NCBI GenBank assembly: GCA_934572335.1
Contig: CAKTKU010000008.1
Location: forward strand, 1 to 64,000
Length of the DNA: 64,000 nt
Direction of reading: 5' to 3'
DNA from: an uncultured Oscillospiraceae bacterium
GTDB lineage: Bacteria > Bacillota > Clostridia > Oscillospirales > Oscillospiraceae
Of the stretch, positions 8,015 to 16,752 are shown piece after piece. Under the pieces are notes generated by a model that had not been told where the DNA came from, ran no database searches, and saw only the letters and a list, made by a program, of their open reading frames with translations. Made by a program: the position numbers and the translations under genes. Position 1 is the stretch's first letter. Each line of letters starts with the position of its first letter.

Positions 8015-9184
8015 ATGAACGAACAAACCAGCTCCATCCCCAGCCTCACGCTCGACCCCAACGCTGCCGCCGCCGCGACGCAGGCCGCCGTCGAGGAAGC
8101 CCCCGTCATTGAAGCCGCGAGCGCCCCTGCCGAAGTCAAGACCGAAAAGCCGGATATCAGCGCGCTGTCCGCTGCGGAGCAGGCAGCTGTGCTGGATTTC
8201 TCCGAGAAGATCGACGTCACGAATACTGAGCAGATCATGAACTACGGCTCCGCCGCGCAGAAGAACATATCCGAGTTTTCCGATGCCGCTCTCGGCACGG
8301 TGCGCACCAAGGATCTCGGCGAGGTCGGCGATATGCTTGGCGACCTTGTTGTAGAGCTTCAGGGGCTGAACTTCACGCAGGAGGAGAAAAAGGGTCTGTT
8401 CGGGCTTTTCAAGAAAGCGACGAACGACATCGCCTCGATGAAAGCGCAGTTTGACAAGGCGGGGGTCAATGTCGACAAGATCGTCGAGGCGCTGGAGAAG
8501 CACGAGGTCACGCTGATGAAGGACATCAGCATGATGGATAAGATGTACGACAAGAATCAGGAGTACATGAAAGAGCTGACTATGTACATCCTCGCCGGTA
8601 AGCTCAAGATAGAGCAGCTGCGCAATGAGGAGCTGCCCAAGTACGTCAAGCACGCACAGGAGACCGGGCTGCCCGAGGACGCACAGGCGGCAAACGACTT
8701 TGCAAACCTCATCGGGCGCTTTGAGAAGAAGATACACGATCTTGAGCTGACCCGCCAGATATCCGTGCAGATGGCGCCGCAGATACGCCTCATTCAGAAT
8801 AACGACAGTCTTATGGTCGAGAAGATCCGCTCCTCCATCGTCAACACCATCCCACTGTGGAAAAACCAGATGGTTCTCGGGCTGTCGATGTTCCACTCCG
8901 AACAGGCGATGAAGGCGCAGCGTGAAGTGACAGACACCACGAATGCACTTCTGATGCAGAACGCGCAGGCGCTGCACCAGGGCAGCGTGAACGTCGCTAA
9001 GGAGTCTGAGCGCGGCATTGTCGACATTGAAACGCTCAAGAAGACGAATGAGGAGCTCATCAAGACCCTTGACGAGGTCCGCCAGATTCAGGACGCCGGA
9101 CGCGCCGGACGCGCACAGGCGGAAGCGGAGCTCAACCGCATAGAAGACGAGCTCAAGCAGAAGCTCTTGGAGATGAATGGCTGA
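8015..9184 (+). CDS. telA: TelA-family protein (toxic anion resistance)
   Basis: 389-residue, almost entirely helical and charged protein of the TelA/KlaA family, linked by genetics elsewhere to tellurite and cell-envelope stress tolerance; no enzymatic activity is established. A disordered Ala/Pro/Glu-rich stretch (residues 10-50) precedes the conserved core. Conserved segments include NYGSAAQKNISEFSD, the QVAPQIRLIQ-like stretch reading QMAPQIRLIQNND, and LWKNQMVLGLSMFH. No membrane segment, so cytosolic, probably acting with the membrane protein encoded just upstream. Confidence 0.9.
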   Translation: MNEQTSSIPSLTLDPNAAAAATQAAVEEAPVIEAASAPAEVKTEKPDISALSAAEQAAVLDFSEKIDVTNTEQIMNYGSAAQKNISEFSDAALGTVRTKDLGEVGDMLGDLVVELQGLNFTQEEKKGLFGLFKKATNDIASMKAQFDKAGVNVDKIVEALEKHEVTLMKDISMMDKMYDKNQEYMKELTMYILAGKLKIEQLRNEELPKYVKHAQETGLPEDAQAANDFANLIGRFEKKIHDLELTRQISVQMAPQIRLIQNNDSLMVEKIRSSIVNTIPLWKNQMVLGLSMFHSEQAMKAQREVTDTTNALLMQNAQALHQGSVNVAKESERGIVDIETLKKTNEELIKTLDEVRQIQDAGRAGRAQAEAELNRIEDELKQKLLEMNG

Positions 9185-9204
9185 CGCCCCATAAGGAGGC
9201 TTAA

Positions 9205-9762
9205 ATGAAAGCACTTAAAAACCCCTTAGTCGCAATACTGCTTGCCGTTATTCTCGTCGCATCGTCCACGCTTCTGTCTGCGTCCTCGCATCTCAAAAAG
9301 GACGCACAGGAGATAACCGACGGGTTCTACAACGGCGTGAAATACGACGGCTACAAGCACCCCAGCATATACAGCCAGCTCAACAACATCATCGGCGCGG
9401 TCGACGGGATGTGCGCCGTCGCGGCAAATAACGGCGTCAGCACCACGGCGCTGTCCATGGCGTCGTCCGAGCTGAAATCGAGCCTTTCCACGATGCATGA
9501 CAATATCGGCTCCATATATCTCAGTTACAGTGCCATGTGCGACCAGCTCACGCCGTTTATGACGGAGATGGATCGCCTCTCCCTCTCCGAACGCGAGAGC
9601 GAGGGGATGCAGACGTACGAGGAGACCGTGACGAACGCCCAGCGCGTCATTGACGAGTCCGGCTACAACGAGAGCGTGCGCAGCTACCGCAGCTCTCTTG
9701 GCAGCACGGCGGAGTTCTTTTCCTCGCTCTGCGGCGTGACAGGGCCGGAATACTTTGCGTGA
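9205..9762 (+). CDS. Membrane-anchored helical protein, LemA-like
   Basis: 185 residues with one N-terminal membrane anchor or uncleaved signal (residues 5-28) and an extracytoplasmic helical domain. Size, topology and its place directly before a TPM-domain gene resemble LemA proteins, but the typical LemA sequence signature is weak, so the assignment rests largely on context. AAGGAGG lies before the ATG. Its stop codon is one base from the start of the next gene, implying translational coupling. Confidence 0.55.
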   Translation: MKALKNPLVAILLAVILVASSTLLSASSHLKKDAQEITDGFYNGVKYDGYKHPSIYSQLNNIIGAVDGMCAVAANNGVSTTALSMASSELKSSLSTMHDNIGSIYLSYSAMCDQLTPFMTEMDRLSLSERESEGMQTYEETVTNAQRVIDESGYNESVRSYRSSLGSTAEFFSSLCGVTGPEYFA

Positions 9763-9763
9763 T

Positions 9764-10624
9764 ATGAAGACGCGGCGTATTATATCATTCCTCGCGGCGC
9801 TCGTGCTCTGCGCCGCGCTCACCGCCCCGGCGTTCGCCGTTGTCGGGCAGAGCGAAAGCTTTTACGCGGCGGACTATGCCAATGTGTTGAGCCGCAGCAC
9901 CGAGGAGATGATCGTCAACTATAACGGCGCGCTTGAGCAGCAGTGTCAGGGCGCGCAGATCGTCGTTGTCACGGTCGACTATCTCGACGGGCTGAGCAGC
10001 GACGCATACGCCTATCAGCTTTTCAACTCATGGGGCGTGGGCTCGTCGGAGTACAACAACGGCATGCTGCTTCTGCTCGCCGTGCAGGAGGGCAAGGCGT
10101 GGTTAGCTTACGGGCTTGGGCTGAACTCCGTGCTCTCATCGCAGAGCGTGGACGATATGCTGGACGAATACTTCTGGACGGATTTTGATAACGGCGACTA
10201 TGATTCCGCTGTCACAAAGCTTTTCAACGCCCTGCTCAAATGGTATGACGACGAATACAGCAGCAGCGTCGCCAGCGCGGGAACCGCCCAGACAAACAAC
10301 AGCTACCCCAGCGGCAGCTCCAACAGCGGTTACTATAACACCTACGGCGTTTCGTATGCCATACGGCGCATCGTGCGCATCGGTATAACCGTGCTCATCC
10401 TCCTCGCGATATTCGGCGGGAACGGGCGCGGCAGAGGCGGCGGCTCATGGCTGCCGTGGCTGCTGCTGTTCTCCTCGCGCGGCAACCGGCGTGGCTGGCA
10501 CGACTGGGACGACCGTCCCCCGCGCGGCGGCGGCGGCTTCGGCGGTGGTTTTGGAGGCGGCTTCGGCGGTGGAAGCGGTCATGGCGGAGGCGGGTTCTCC
10601 GGCGGTGGCGGCGGCAGACGTTGA
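9764..10624 (+). CDS. TPM-domain secreted/membrane protein with glycine-rich tail
   Basis: 286 residues: signal peptide (RRIISFLAALVLCAALTAPA), a TPM domain (about 30-165, with QIVVVTVDYLDG and GWG-type motif NSWGVG), a membrane helix near 208-225 and an extremely Gly-rich tail ending GGGGGRR. This is the YgcG-like architecture. TPM domains bind metals and have been assigned phosphatase or assembly-factor roles in other organisms; function here is unknown. ATG at 9764 is preferred over an in-frame TTG at 9755 inside the upstream gene. Confidence 0.8.
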   Translation: MKTRRIISFLAALVLCAALTAPAFAVVGQSESFYAADYANVLSRSTEEMIVNYNGALEQQCQGAQIVVVTVDYLDGLSSDAYAYQLFNSWGVGSSEYNNGMLLLLAVQEGKAWLAYGLGLNSVLSSQSVDDMLDEYFWTDFDNGDYDSAVTKLFNALLKWYDDEYSSSVASAGTAQTNNSYPSGSSNSGYYNTYGVSYAIRRIVRIGITVLILLAIFGGNGRGRGGGSWLPWLLLFSSRGNRRGWHDWDDRPPRGGGGFGGGFGGGFGGGSGHGGGGFSGGGGGRR

Positions 10625-10670
10625 GCACAGATAATTACATTGCCGCGCTTGCGGCAGAATGGAGAAAAAC

Positions 10671-11141
10671 ATGTCAATAGAAAAAGGACGCGCGTACTTC
10701 CGCGCGCTTGGGATAGAGGACAGAGTGAGGGAATTTGACGTGTCGTCCGCAACGGTCGAGCTTGCCGCACAGGCACTCGGCGTAGATGGCGCGCGCATCG
10801 CAAAGACGCTCTCATTCAAGACCGACACGGGCTGCATGCTCATCCTCGCCGCGGGCGACGCGCGCATTGACAACCACAAGTTCAAGGAGAAGTTCCACTT
10901 CAAGGCGAAAATGCCCTCCCCGGATGAGGTGCTGGAGCTTGTGGGGCATCCGGTCGGCGGCGTGTGCCCGTTCGGGATAAACGACGGCATCCCGGTGTAT
11001 CTCGACGTCAGCCTCAAGCGGTTTGAGACCGTGTTCCCCGCCGTCGGCAGTGCCAGCAGCGCGATAGAGCTGAACCTCGACGAGCTTTATAAATACTCCA
11101 ACGCAGTTGAGTGGATCGACGTCTGCAAGCTGCCGGAATGA
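10671..11141 (+). CDS. YbaK/EbsC-type aminoacyl-tRNA deacylase domain protein
   Basis: 156-residue tRNA-editing domain protein (YbaK/ProX family), which hydrolyses mischarged aminoacyl-tRNA in trans. The conserved lysine region AKTLSFKTDTG (about 42-52) and HPVGGVCPFGI (about 93-103) are family signatures. ATG at 10671 is chosen because GGAG lies just upstream; another ATG 12 bases earlier has no ribosome-binding site. Last gene of the five-gene operon, closed by a strong terminator. tRNA specificity cannot be told. Confidence 0.88.
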   Translation: MSIEKGRAYFRALGIEDRVREFDVSSATVELAAQALGVDGARIAKTLSFKTDTGCMLILAAGDARIDNHKFKEKFHFKAKMPSPDEVLELVGHPVGGVCPFGINDGIPVYLDVSLKRFETVFPAVGSASSAIELNLDELYKYSNAVEWIDVCKLPE

Positions 11142-11152
11142 AAAAGCATATG

Positions 11153-11183
11153 AAAACTCCACCCGCGGCGCGGGTGGAGTTTT
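11153..11183. terminator. Bidirectional terminator between YbaK gene and tyrS
   Basis: 14-bp stem (AAAACTCCACCCGC paired with its complement, 3-base loop at 11167-11169) ending in TTTTT on the plus strand and AAAA on the other side. It separates two convergent genes. Confidence 0.9.
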
Positions 11184-11202
11184 TGCTCTATTCTGTATAA
11201 AA

Positions 11203-12426
11203 TCAAGCCAAAGTGACCTTTTTGAAGCTCTTTTTACCGCGGCGGACGATAAGCCCGGCCTTGACCTCATCGCAGGTGTAGCTCTTGGCAATATCCGTGA
11301 CCTTGTCATCGTTGACCGTGACGCCGCCCTGCTGCACGTTGCGGCGCGCGTCGGACTTTGTGGTGCACAGCCCGGACTTCACCAGCAGTGTCATAATGTC
11401 AATGCTGCCGTCGGCAAAATCGCTCTCGGCAAGCTCCGCCGTGGGCATATGCTCGCTGTCGCCAGCGCCGCCGAACAGAGCCTTCGCGGAGGCTTCCGCT
11501 TTCTTTGCCTCTTCCTCGCCGTGGACGAGAGCGGTCAGCTCGTAGGCGAGTATCTCCTTGGCGCGGTTGAGCTGGCTGCCCTCCCAGCCGTCCATCTCGT
11601 CTATCTGCTCAAGCGGCAGGAACGTCAGCATGCGGATGCACTTGAGCACATCGGCATCCTCGACATTGCGCCAGTACTGATAGAATTCGTAGGGGCTGGT
11701 CTTGTTCGGGTCGAGCCACACAGCGCCCGCAGCAGTCTTGCCCATCTTCTTGCCCTCGGAGTTGAGCAGCAGCGTGATGGTCATCGCATGCGCGTCCTTG
11801 CCGAGCTTGCGGCGGATAAGCTCCGTGCCGCCGAGCATATTGCTCCACTGGTCGTTGCCGCCGAACTGCATATTGCAGCCGTAGTGCTGGAACATGTAGT
11901 AAAAATCGTAGCTCTGCATGATCATGTAGTTGAACTCAAGGAAGCTCAGCCCCTTCTCCATGCGCTGCTTGTAGCACTCGGCGCGCAGCATATTGTTCAC
12001 GGAGAAGCAAGCGCCGACCTCGCGCAGAAGCTCAATATAGTTGAGGGGAGCGAGCCAGTCTGCATTGTGCAGCATGAGCGCCTTGCCGTCGGAGAAGTCG
12101 ATGAATCTCTCCATCTGGCGCTTGAAGCAGTCGGCATTGTAGGCAATGTCCTCTTTGGTGAGCATCTTGCGCATATCGGTGCGCCCGGACGGGTCACCGA
12201 TGAGCGTGGTGCCGTCGCCGATGAGGGCGATGGGCTTGTTGCCCGCCATCTGCAACCGCTTCATCAGGCACAGCGCCATGAAATGCCCCACGTGCAGCGA
12301 ATCCGCCGTGCAGTCAAAGCCGATGTAGAACGTCGCCTTGCCGTTGTTTATAAGCTCTCTTATCTCGTCCTCGTTCGTCACCTGCGCGATAAGCCCGCGC
12401 GCGACAAGTTCCTCGTAAATACCCAT
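11203..12426 (-). CDS. tyrS: Tyrosyl-tRNA synthetase
   Basis: 407-residue class I aminoacyl-tRNA synthetase. HIGH motif appears as HVGH (about residue 45), the substrate pocket as GGNDQWSN, and the KMSKS loop as KMGKT; a C-terminal S4 RNA-binding domain carries LLVKSGLCTTKSDARRNVQQGG. Normal length. No T-box leader is visible: only 31 bases separate it from the upstream gene. Confidence 0.97.
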   Translation of the reverse strand: MGIYEELVARGLIAQVTNEDEIRELINNGKATFYIGFDCTADSLHVGHFMALCLMKRLQMAGNKPIALIGDGTTLIGDPSGRTDMRKMLTKEDIAYNADCFKRQMERFIDFSDGKALMLHNADWLAPLNYIELLREVGACFSVNNMLRAECYKQRMEKGLSFLEFNYMIMQSYDFYYMFQHYGCNMQFGGNDQWSNMLGGTELIRRKLGKDAHAMTITLLLNSEGKKMGKTAAGAVWLDPNKTSPYEFYQYWRNVEDADVLKCIRMLTFLPLEQIDEMDGWEGSQLNRAKEILAYELTALVHGEEEAKKAEASAKALFGGAGDSEHMPTAELAESDFADGSIDIMTLLVKSGLCTTKSDARRNVQQGGVTVNDDKVTDIAKSYTCDEVKAGLIVRRGKKSFKKVTLA

Positions 12427-12457
12427 TTTTGAAAATTTCTCCTATATATCAACTTTT

Positions 12458-12850
12458 TTATTTGTTCGCGTTTATTATGTTCTCCGCCAGCTCCGCTCCG
12501 TGCCCGATAAGCGCGTCACAGCTCACGCCGGCAGTTTTCAGCTCGATACAGCGCACACAGCCGTATTTATCCTTGAAATCCGCTGTGCACTTCTTCGTCA
12601 GTTCGGCGATTCTTTTCTTCGCCTCGCTGTCCGCACTGTCGGCAAAGGGATAAGCAAGCCCCACCGCCATCACAGCGCCGGATATTGCGCCGCATATCTC
12701 GCCGCAGCGGACACCGCCGCCAAAACCGGCAGACACCGCCAGCGCCGTTTTATCATCAAGCCCGGTATACTTGCCGCAGGCACAAAGAACGCTCTGCGCG
12801 CAGTTAAAGCCGCTCTTATGCAGCCTCGCCGCCTCTTCCTTTATTCCCAC
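12458..12850 (-). CDS. C_GCAxxG_C_C family redox protein
   Basis: 130-residue cysteine-rich protein of the C_GCAxxG_C_C family, thought to bind metal or take part in redox reactions. Visible motifs: GFNCAQSVLCACG near the N-terminus, the GGGVRCGEICGAISGA core, and two further cysteine sites KYGCVRCIEL and GVSCDALI. No membrane segment. It lies between recN and tyrS, where spoIVB or spo0A stand in Bacillus. Exact function unknown. Confidence 0.85.
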   Translation of the reverse strand: MGIKEEAARLHKSGFNCAQSVLCACGKYTGLDDKTALAVSAGFGGGVRCGEICGAISGAVMAVGLAYPFADSADSEAKKRIAELTKKCTADFKDKYGCVRCIELKTAGVSCDALIGHGAELAENIINANK

Positions 12851-12880
12851 GATGTTGATCCCCCTTTCTGCCTGTATAGC

Positions 12881-14566
12881 CTATTTCGTCCTTGCCTTGA
12901 AGCTCTCCGCGGCGGTCATCTGCTCCTCCGCGCTGGCAAGCGTCGTATCCGTGACGAAATCGCCGCCGTGCAGCCGCGCAAGCTCGCGCCGTCTGCCCTC
13001 GCGGTCAAGCTCCGTCACCTGGGTGTACGTTCTGCCGTCGCGCTCGTGCTTTGCGATGAGATAATGGCTGTCCGCCATGGCGGCGATCTGCGGCAGGTGC
13101 GTCACGCACATGACCTGCTTGCCCTTTGACACAGTGTACAGCTTTTCCGCGACGCGCTGCGCCGCGATGCCGGACACGCCCGTGTCTATCTCATCAAATA
13201 TCATCGTGCCGACACTATCGTTCTCGGCAAAGACGTTCTTCATTGCGAGCATTATACGGCTCAGCTCGCCGCCGGATGCGATCCTGCTTATCCGCCCCAG
13301 CTCCTCGCCGGCGTTCGCGGACATGATGAAGCGCGCGTTCTCCGCGCCGTTCGCGTCAAAGCCCTGCGCGTTTTCCACCTGCACAAACTCCACCGCGAAA
13401 CGCACAGACGGCATGTTCAGCTCCCGAAGCTCGCCGACGATGCGCGCCTCCAGCTCCTCCGCCTTTTTGCGGCGCTTCGCGCCAAGCTTCTTCGCCGCGG
13501 CAAGGCACTGTTCGCGCTGTGCCTCCAGCTCGCGCTCAAGCTTTATGAGCCTGTCCCCGGCGTACTCGATATCGTCCAGCTTTTTTCTGCACTCGTCAAG
13601 GTATTCCGGCAGCTCGTCCTCAGTTTTGCCGTACTTACGTTCGAGCTTATTCAAAAGCGAAATGCGGCTTTCGAGATTATCATACTCCTCCGGCGAAAAG
13701 TCAAGCCCCTCGCGGAAGTCGCGTATGGTCTCCGCCGCGTCAGAGAGCGCAAACGCCGCGTCGTTTATGCCGTTTGCGGCGCTCTCAAGCTCCGGCGCGA
13801 TGGCGGACGCTTTCGATGCGTAGTAGGCGGCGTTCTGCGCCATGGAAACGGCGTTATCGTCCCCGCCGTAGAGCGCGGAGAAAGCCGCGTCAAGCGCCTC
13901 GGTCAGCTTTTCACTGTTTCTGAGAAGATCACGGCGCGCAATGAGCCCGTCCTTCTCCCCCACCTTTATATCGGCGCGCTCAAGCTCCTGTATCTGATAT
14001 TTCAGACTGTCGCTCAAACGCTCCTTCTCTATCTCATCCATGCTGAGCGAGTCGATCTCTTTTTTTATTGCGCAGTATTTGTTATACTCCGCGCGGTACT
14101 CCGCGACATCCGGCGCGAGAACTCCGAAGCTGTCAAGATACTGCATATGTCGGCGCTCATCCATGAGCTGCCGCCCGTCGTTCTGCCCGTGTATATCAAC
14201 GAGCATGGCGGCAAGCTCCTTCATCTGCGCGGCCGTCACCGGCGCGCCGCAGACGCGGCAGCCGCTCTTCCCGTCGGCGCTGATGCGCCGCTGCAAAATA
14301 AGCTCGCCGTCGTCCGCGTCTATCTCGTTGCCCGCGAGCCACTTTTCCGTCCCTGCGGAATCAAATACCGCCGTGACGACGCCCTTTTCCGCGCCGCGGC
14401 GCACAAGCTCGCGGCTGACCCTCTCGCCGAGGACTGCGCCTATCGAGTCTATGATGATGGATTTGCCCGCGCCGGTCTCACCGGTGAGCACGTTCAGCCC
14501 CGGCGCAAAGCTGATGTCAGCCTTTTCAATTACAGCTATATTCTCAATGTGAAGTTCATTAAGCAT
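12881..14566 (-). CDS. recN: DNA repair protein RecN
   Basis: 561-residue SMC-like ATPase acting in double-strand-break repair. Walker A GETGAGKS (about residues 30-37), long central coiled coil (roughly 150-360), ABC signature SGGELSRIMLAMK and Walker B MIFDEIDTGVSG. Full length. 37 bases downstream of argR, the typical Firmicutes order. Confidence 0.97.
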   Translation of the reverse strand: MLNELHIENIAVIEKADISFAPGLNVLTGETGAGKSIIIDSIGAVLGERVSRELVRRGAEKGVVTAVFDSAGTEKWLAGNEIDADDGELILQRRISADGKSGCRVCGAPVTAAQMKELAAMLVDIHGQNDGRQLMDERRHMQYLDSFGVLAPDVAEYRAEYNKYCAIKKEIDSLSMDEIEKERLSDSLKYQIQELERADIKVGEKDGLIARRDLLRNSEKLTEALDAAFSALYGGDDNAVSMAQNAAYYASKASAIAPELESAANGINDAAFALSDAAETIRDFREGLDFSPEEYDNLESRISLLNKLERKYGKTEDELPEYLDECRKKLDDIEYAGDRLIKLERELEAQREQCLAAAKKLGAKRRKKAEELEARIVGELRELNMPSVRFAVEFVQVENAQGFDANGAENARFIMSANAGEELGRISRIASGGELSRIMLAMKNVFAENDSVGTMIFDEIDTGVSGIAAQRVAEKLYTVSKGKQVMCVTHLPQIAAMADSHYLIAKHERDGRTYTQVTELDREGRRRELARLHGGDFVTDTTLASAEEQMTAAESFKARTK

Positions 14567-14603
14567 ACGGCGTTACCCCATGTTCCCTCCGGGAATCTAT
14601 GTG

Positions 14604-15053
14604 TCAAAACAACAGCTCTATCTCGTGGAAGAAGCGGTGTGCGGCGTCATTGTCGCGCATGGCGATAAATGCGGTGTCGTCCCCGCCGAGCGTACCCACA
14701 ACGCCGTCAATGGTCATGTTATCGACCGCGGAGCAGCAAGCGGACGCAAGTCCGGGGAGCGTTTTCAGCACGATGATATTCTGCGCTATATCGTAGGAGA
14801 CCAAGCTCTCGCGGAAGATGGTCTTCAGGCGCGGGCTGAGATCGTCCCTCTCCTGTGTCGTCGGCGTAATATAGCGGTAGCTGCCGTTCGGACCAAGCTC
14901 CTTGACAAGGCGCATATCCTTTATGTCCCGGGAAAGAGTCGCCTGGGTGCTTTTTATGCCGCGCTCGGCCAGCGCCTGCATGAGCTGTCCCTGTGTTTCA
15001 ATGTCCTGCTGTGATATTATTTCGAGTATCACACTCTGTCGTCCGTGCTTCAA
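14604..15053 (-). CDS. argR: Arginine repressor ArgR/AhrC
   Basis: 149-residue repressor. N-terminal winged helix with the ArgR signature IKSTQATLSRDIKDMRLVK (about 33-51), C-terminal arginine-binding hexamerisation domain with CCSAVDNMTIDGVVGTLGGDDT. It senses arginine and controls arginine metabolism genes, none of which are in this window. Conserved neighbour of recN. Confidence 0.96.
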   Translation of the reverse strand: MKHGRQSVILEIISQQDIETQGQLMQALAERGIKSTQATLSRDIKDMRLVKELGPNGSYRYITPTTQERDDLSPRLKTIFRESLVSYDIAQNIIVLKTLPGLASACCSAVDNMTIDGVVGTLGGDDTAFIAMRDNDAAHRFFHEIELLF

Positions 15054-15077
15054 TTCCGCGTCCTCCTGAAAGATATA

Positions 15078-15923
15078 TTAAGTCAGTTTTTCGTATGCAA
15101 TGTCATAAAAGCTCTTGCGCCCCATGTTCACCATCTCGGTGTACCGGGCAGAGCGCTTGACGGTGACTACATCGTCATTTGCAAGGTCATAGACGGGGTT
15201 CCCGTCGACCGAGAGATACGCACGCCGCCCGTGCAGCTTCTCCGTTTTCACGGATATTGTGCGCACCGGGTCCAGCACAAATGACCGCGCACCCATAACG
15301 TGCGCGCATATCGGGGTGATGAGTATGTTCTCCGCATCTGGCTCAACGATAGGACCGCCCGCAGACATTGAGTACCCCGTCGACCCGGTCGGCGTGGCAA
15401 GGACAATACCGTCGCCGGAGAACGCCGTGATGGTGTCCCCGTCGCACATGGCGGTCAGCTTGATGCAGTCGCCGTAGCCGTGGATGACCGCGTCGTTGAG
15501 CGCACAGTCGGTATATATCGTCTCTCCGCCGCGCGTGAGCGCGATGTCAAGCTTCATGCGGCGGCTCACGGTCATGCTGCCCTTTGCCGCCTCCGGGATG
15601 AGCGCGATATCCTCCGGCTCAAGCGTCGTCATGAAGCCCTTTGTGCCGAGATTTACGCCGAGGATAGGCACGGAATAATCGTGCAGCGTCCGCGCGACAG
15701 ATAAAAGCGTCCCGTCGCCGCCAACAACGACGATGAGCAAGCACTCCCCCGCCGCGTCTTCAAGCTTCACCATGGGTATTTCCGACGGGATAACATCCGG
15801 CTCGTCATCGGCGAACACCGGGCACACCACGGAATCATGCCCCGCTGCGCTCAGCATGCGGCGGATCTCTAATGTGAGCTGCAAACCAGTATCCCGAAAC
15901 GGATTCGGGCAAATTGCGATCAT
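15078..15923 (-). CDS. nadK: NAD kinase
   Basis: 281-residue ATP-dependent NAD kinase making NADP. The catalytic GGDGTLLSVAR motif is near residue 70, followed by VNLGTKGFMTTL and the NAD-binding NDAVIHG and TPTGSTGYSMSAGGPI segments. Normal length. Placed between tlyA and argR, a common order in Clostridia. Confidence 0.97.
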   Translation of the reverse strand: MIAICPNPFRDTGLQLTLEIRRMLSAAGHDSVVCPVFADDEPDVIPSEIPMVKLEDAAGECLLIVVVGGDGTLLSVARTLHDYSVPILGVNLGTKGFMTTLEPEDIALIPEAAKGSMTVSRRMKLDIALTRGGETIYTDCALNDAVIHGYGDCIKLTAMCDGDTITAFSGDGIVLATPTGSTGYSMSAGGPIVEPDAENILITPICAHVMGARSFVLDPVRTISVKTEKLHGRRAYLSVDGNPVYDLANDDVVTVKRSARYTEMVNMGRKSFYDIAYEKLT

Positions 15924-15957
15924 GTCCGTACACCTCTTTTATAGCTTGCTGTGAGCC

Positions 15958-16752
15958 TTACAGCACCTCGTGGGAGGCGGCAACGACCGCCTTTACGTCG
16001 ATTTCGGCAGACGGCAGCGCCGCGTTTTTCATGTGGCAGATATACTCGATGTTGCCCTCCGGGCCTTTTATCGGGGAAAAATCCAGTCCGGCGACGCTCA
16101 GCCCTATCGTTGGCGCAAAGTCGAGTATGCCGCGCACGACCTCCTCATGCACCTTCAGATCGCGCACAACGCCCTTTTTGCCGACCTCTTCACGCCCTGC
16201 CTCAAACTGCGGCTTGATGAGGCAGATGATATCCGCCCCGTCCTTCAAAAGCCGCTTGACCGCCGGAAGCACGAGCTTTATGGAGATGAACGACACGTCC
16301 ATCACCGCAAGATCGAGCGCTTCGGGTATCTGCTCGTCCGTGACATAGCGCAGATTCGTTCGTTCCATATTCACGACGCGCTCATCCTGCCGCAGCTTCC
16401 ATGCGAGCTGCCCGTAACCGACGTCGACGGAATACACTTTCGCCGCGCCGTGCTGCAGCAGTACATCTGTGAAGCCGCCTGTCGACGCGCCGCAGTCAAT
16501 GCACACCTTGCCCGCCGGGTCAACGGGAAACACGCGCAGCGCCTTGTCGAGCTTATACCCGCCGCGGCTGACAAAAGGAAGCGTTTCTCCGTGTATCTCG
16601 ACCTTTGCGTCCGGGGCGACAGCCATGCCGGGCTTATCCGCGCGCTGTCCGTTGACGAACACAACGCCGCTCATTATCGTGGTTTTCGCCCGTTCGCGGC
16701 TCTCCGTGAGGCCGAGGTCAAAAACGAGCTGATCCAATCTGACCTTTTTCAT
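15958..16752 (-). CDS. tlyA: TlyA-family rRNA 2'-O-methyltransferase
   Basis: 264 residues: N-terminal S4 RNA-binding domain (RLDQLVFDLGLTESRERAKT, residues 4-23) and an FtsJ-like methyltransferase domain with the SAM-binding CIDCGASTGGFTDVLLQ. Family members methylate 16S/23S rRNA riboses; older records call them hemolysins. The start at 16752 is used because its ATG overlaps the dxs stop (ATGA); the longer reading would extend 24 bases into dxs. Confidence 0.94.
   Translation of the reverse strand: MKKVRLDQLVFDLGLTESRERAKTTIMSGVVFVNGQRADKPGMAVAPDAKVEIHGETLPFVSRGGYKLDKALRVFPVDPAGKVCIDCGASTGGFTDVLLQHGAAKVYSVDVGYGQLAWKLRQDERVVNMERTNLRYVTDEQIPEALDLAVMDVSFISIKLVLPAVKRLLKDGADIICLIKPQFEAGREEVGKKGVVRDLKVHEEVVRGILDFAPTIGLSVAGLDFSPIKGPEGNIEYICHMKNAALPSAEIDVKAVVAASHEVL

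Noticed and set aside
7229..9214. 661-codon open frame on the minus strand
   Set aside because: Exactly antisense to the XpaC and TelA genes; Leu/Arg/His-rich product without family motifs. A GC-bias shadow frame.
11142..12457. T-box riboswitch for tyrS
   Set aside because: Only 31 bases lie upstream of tyrS before the preceding gene, too little for a T-box.
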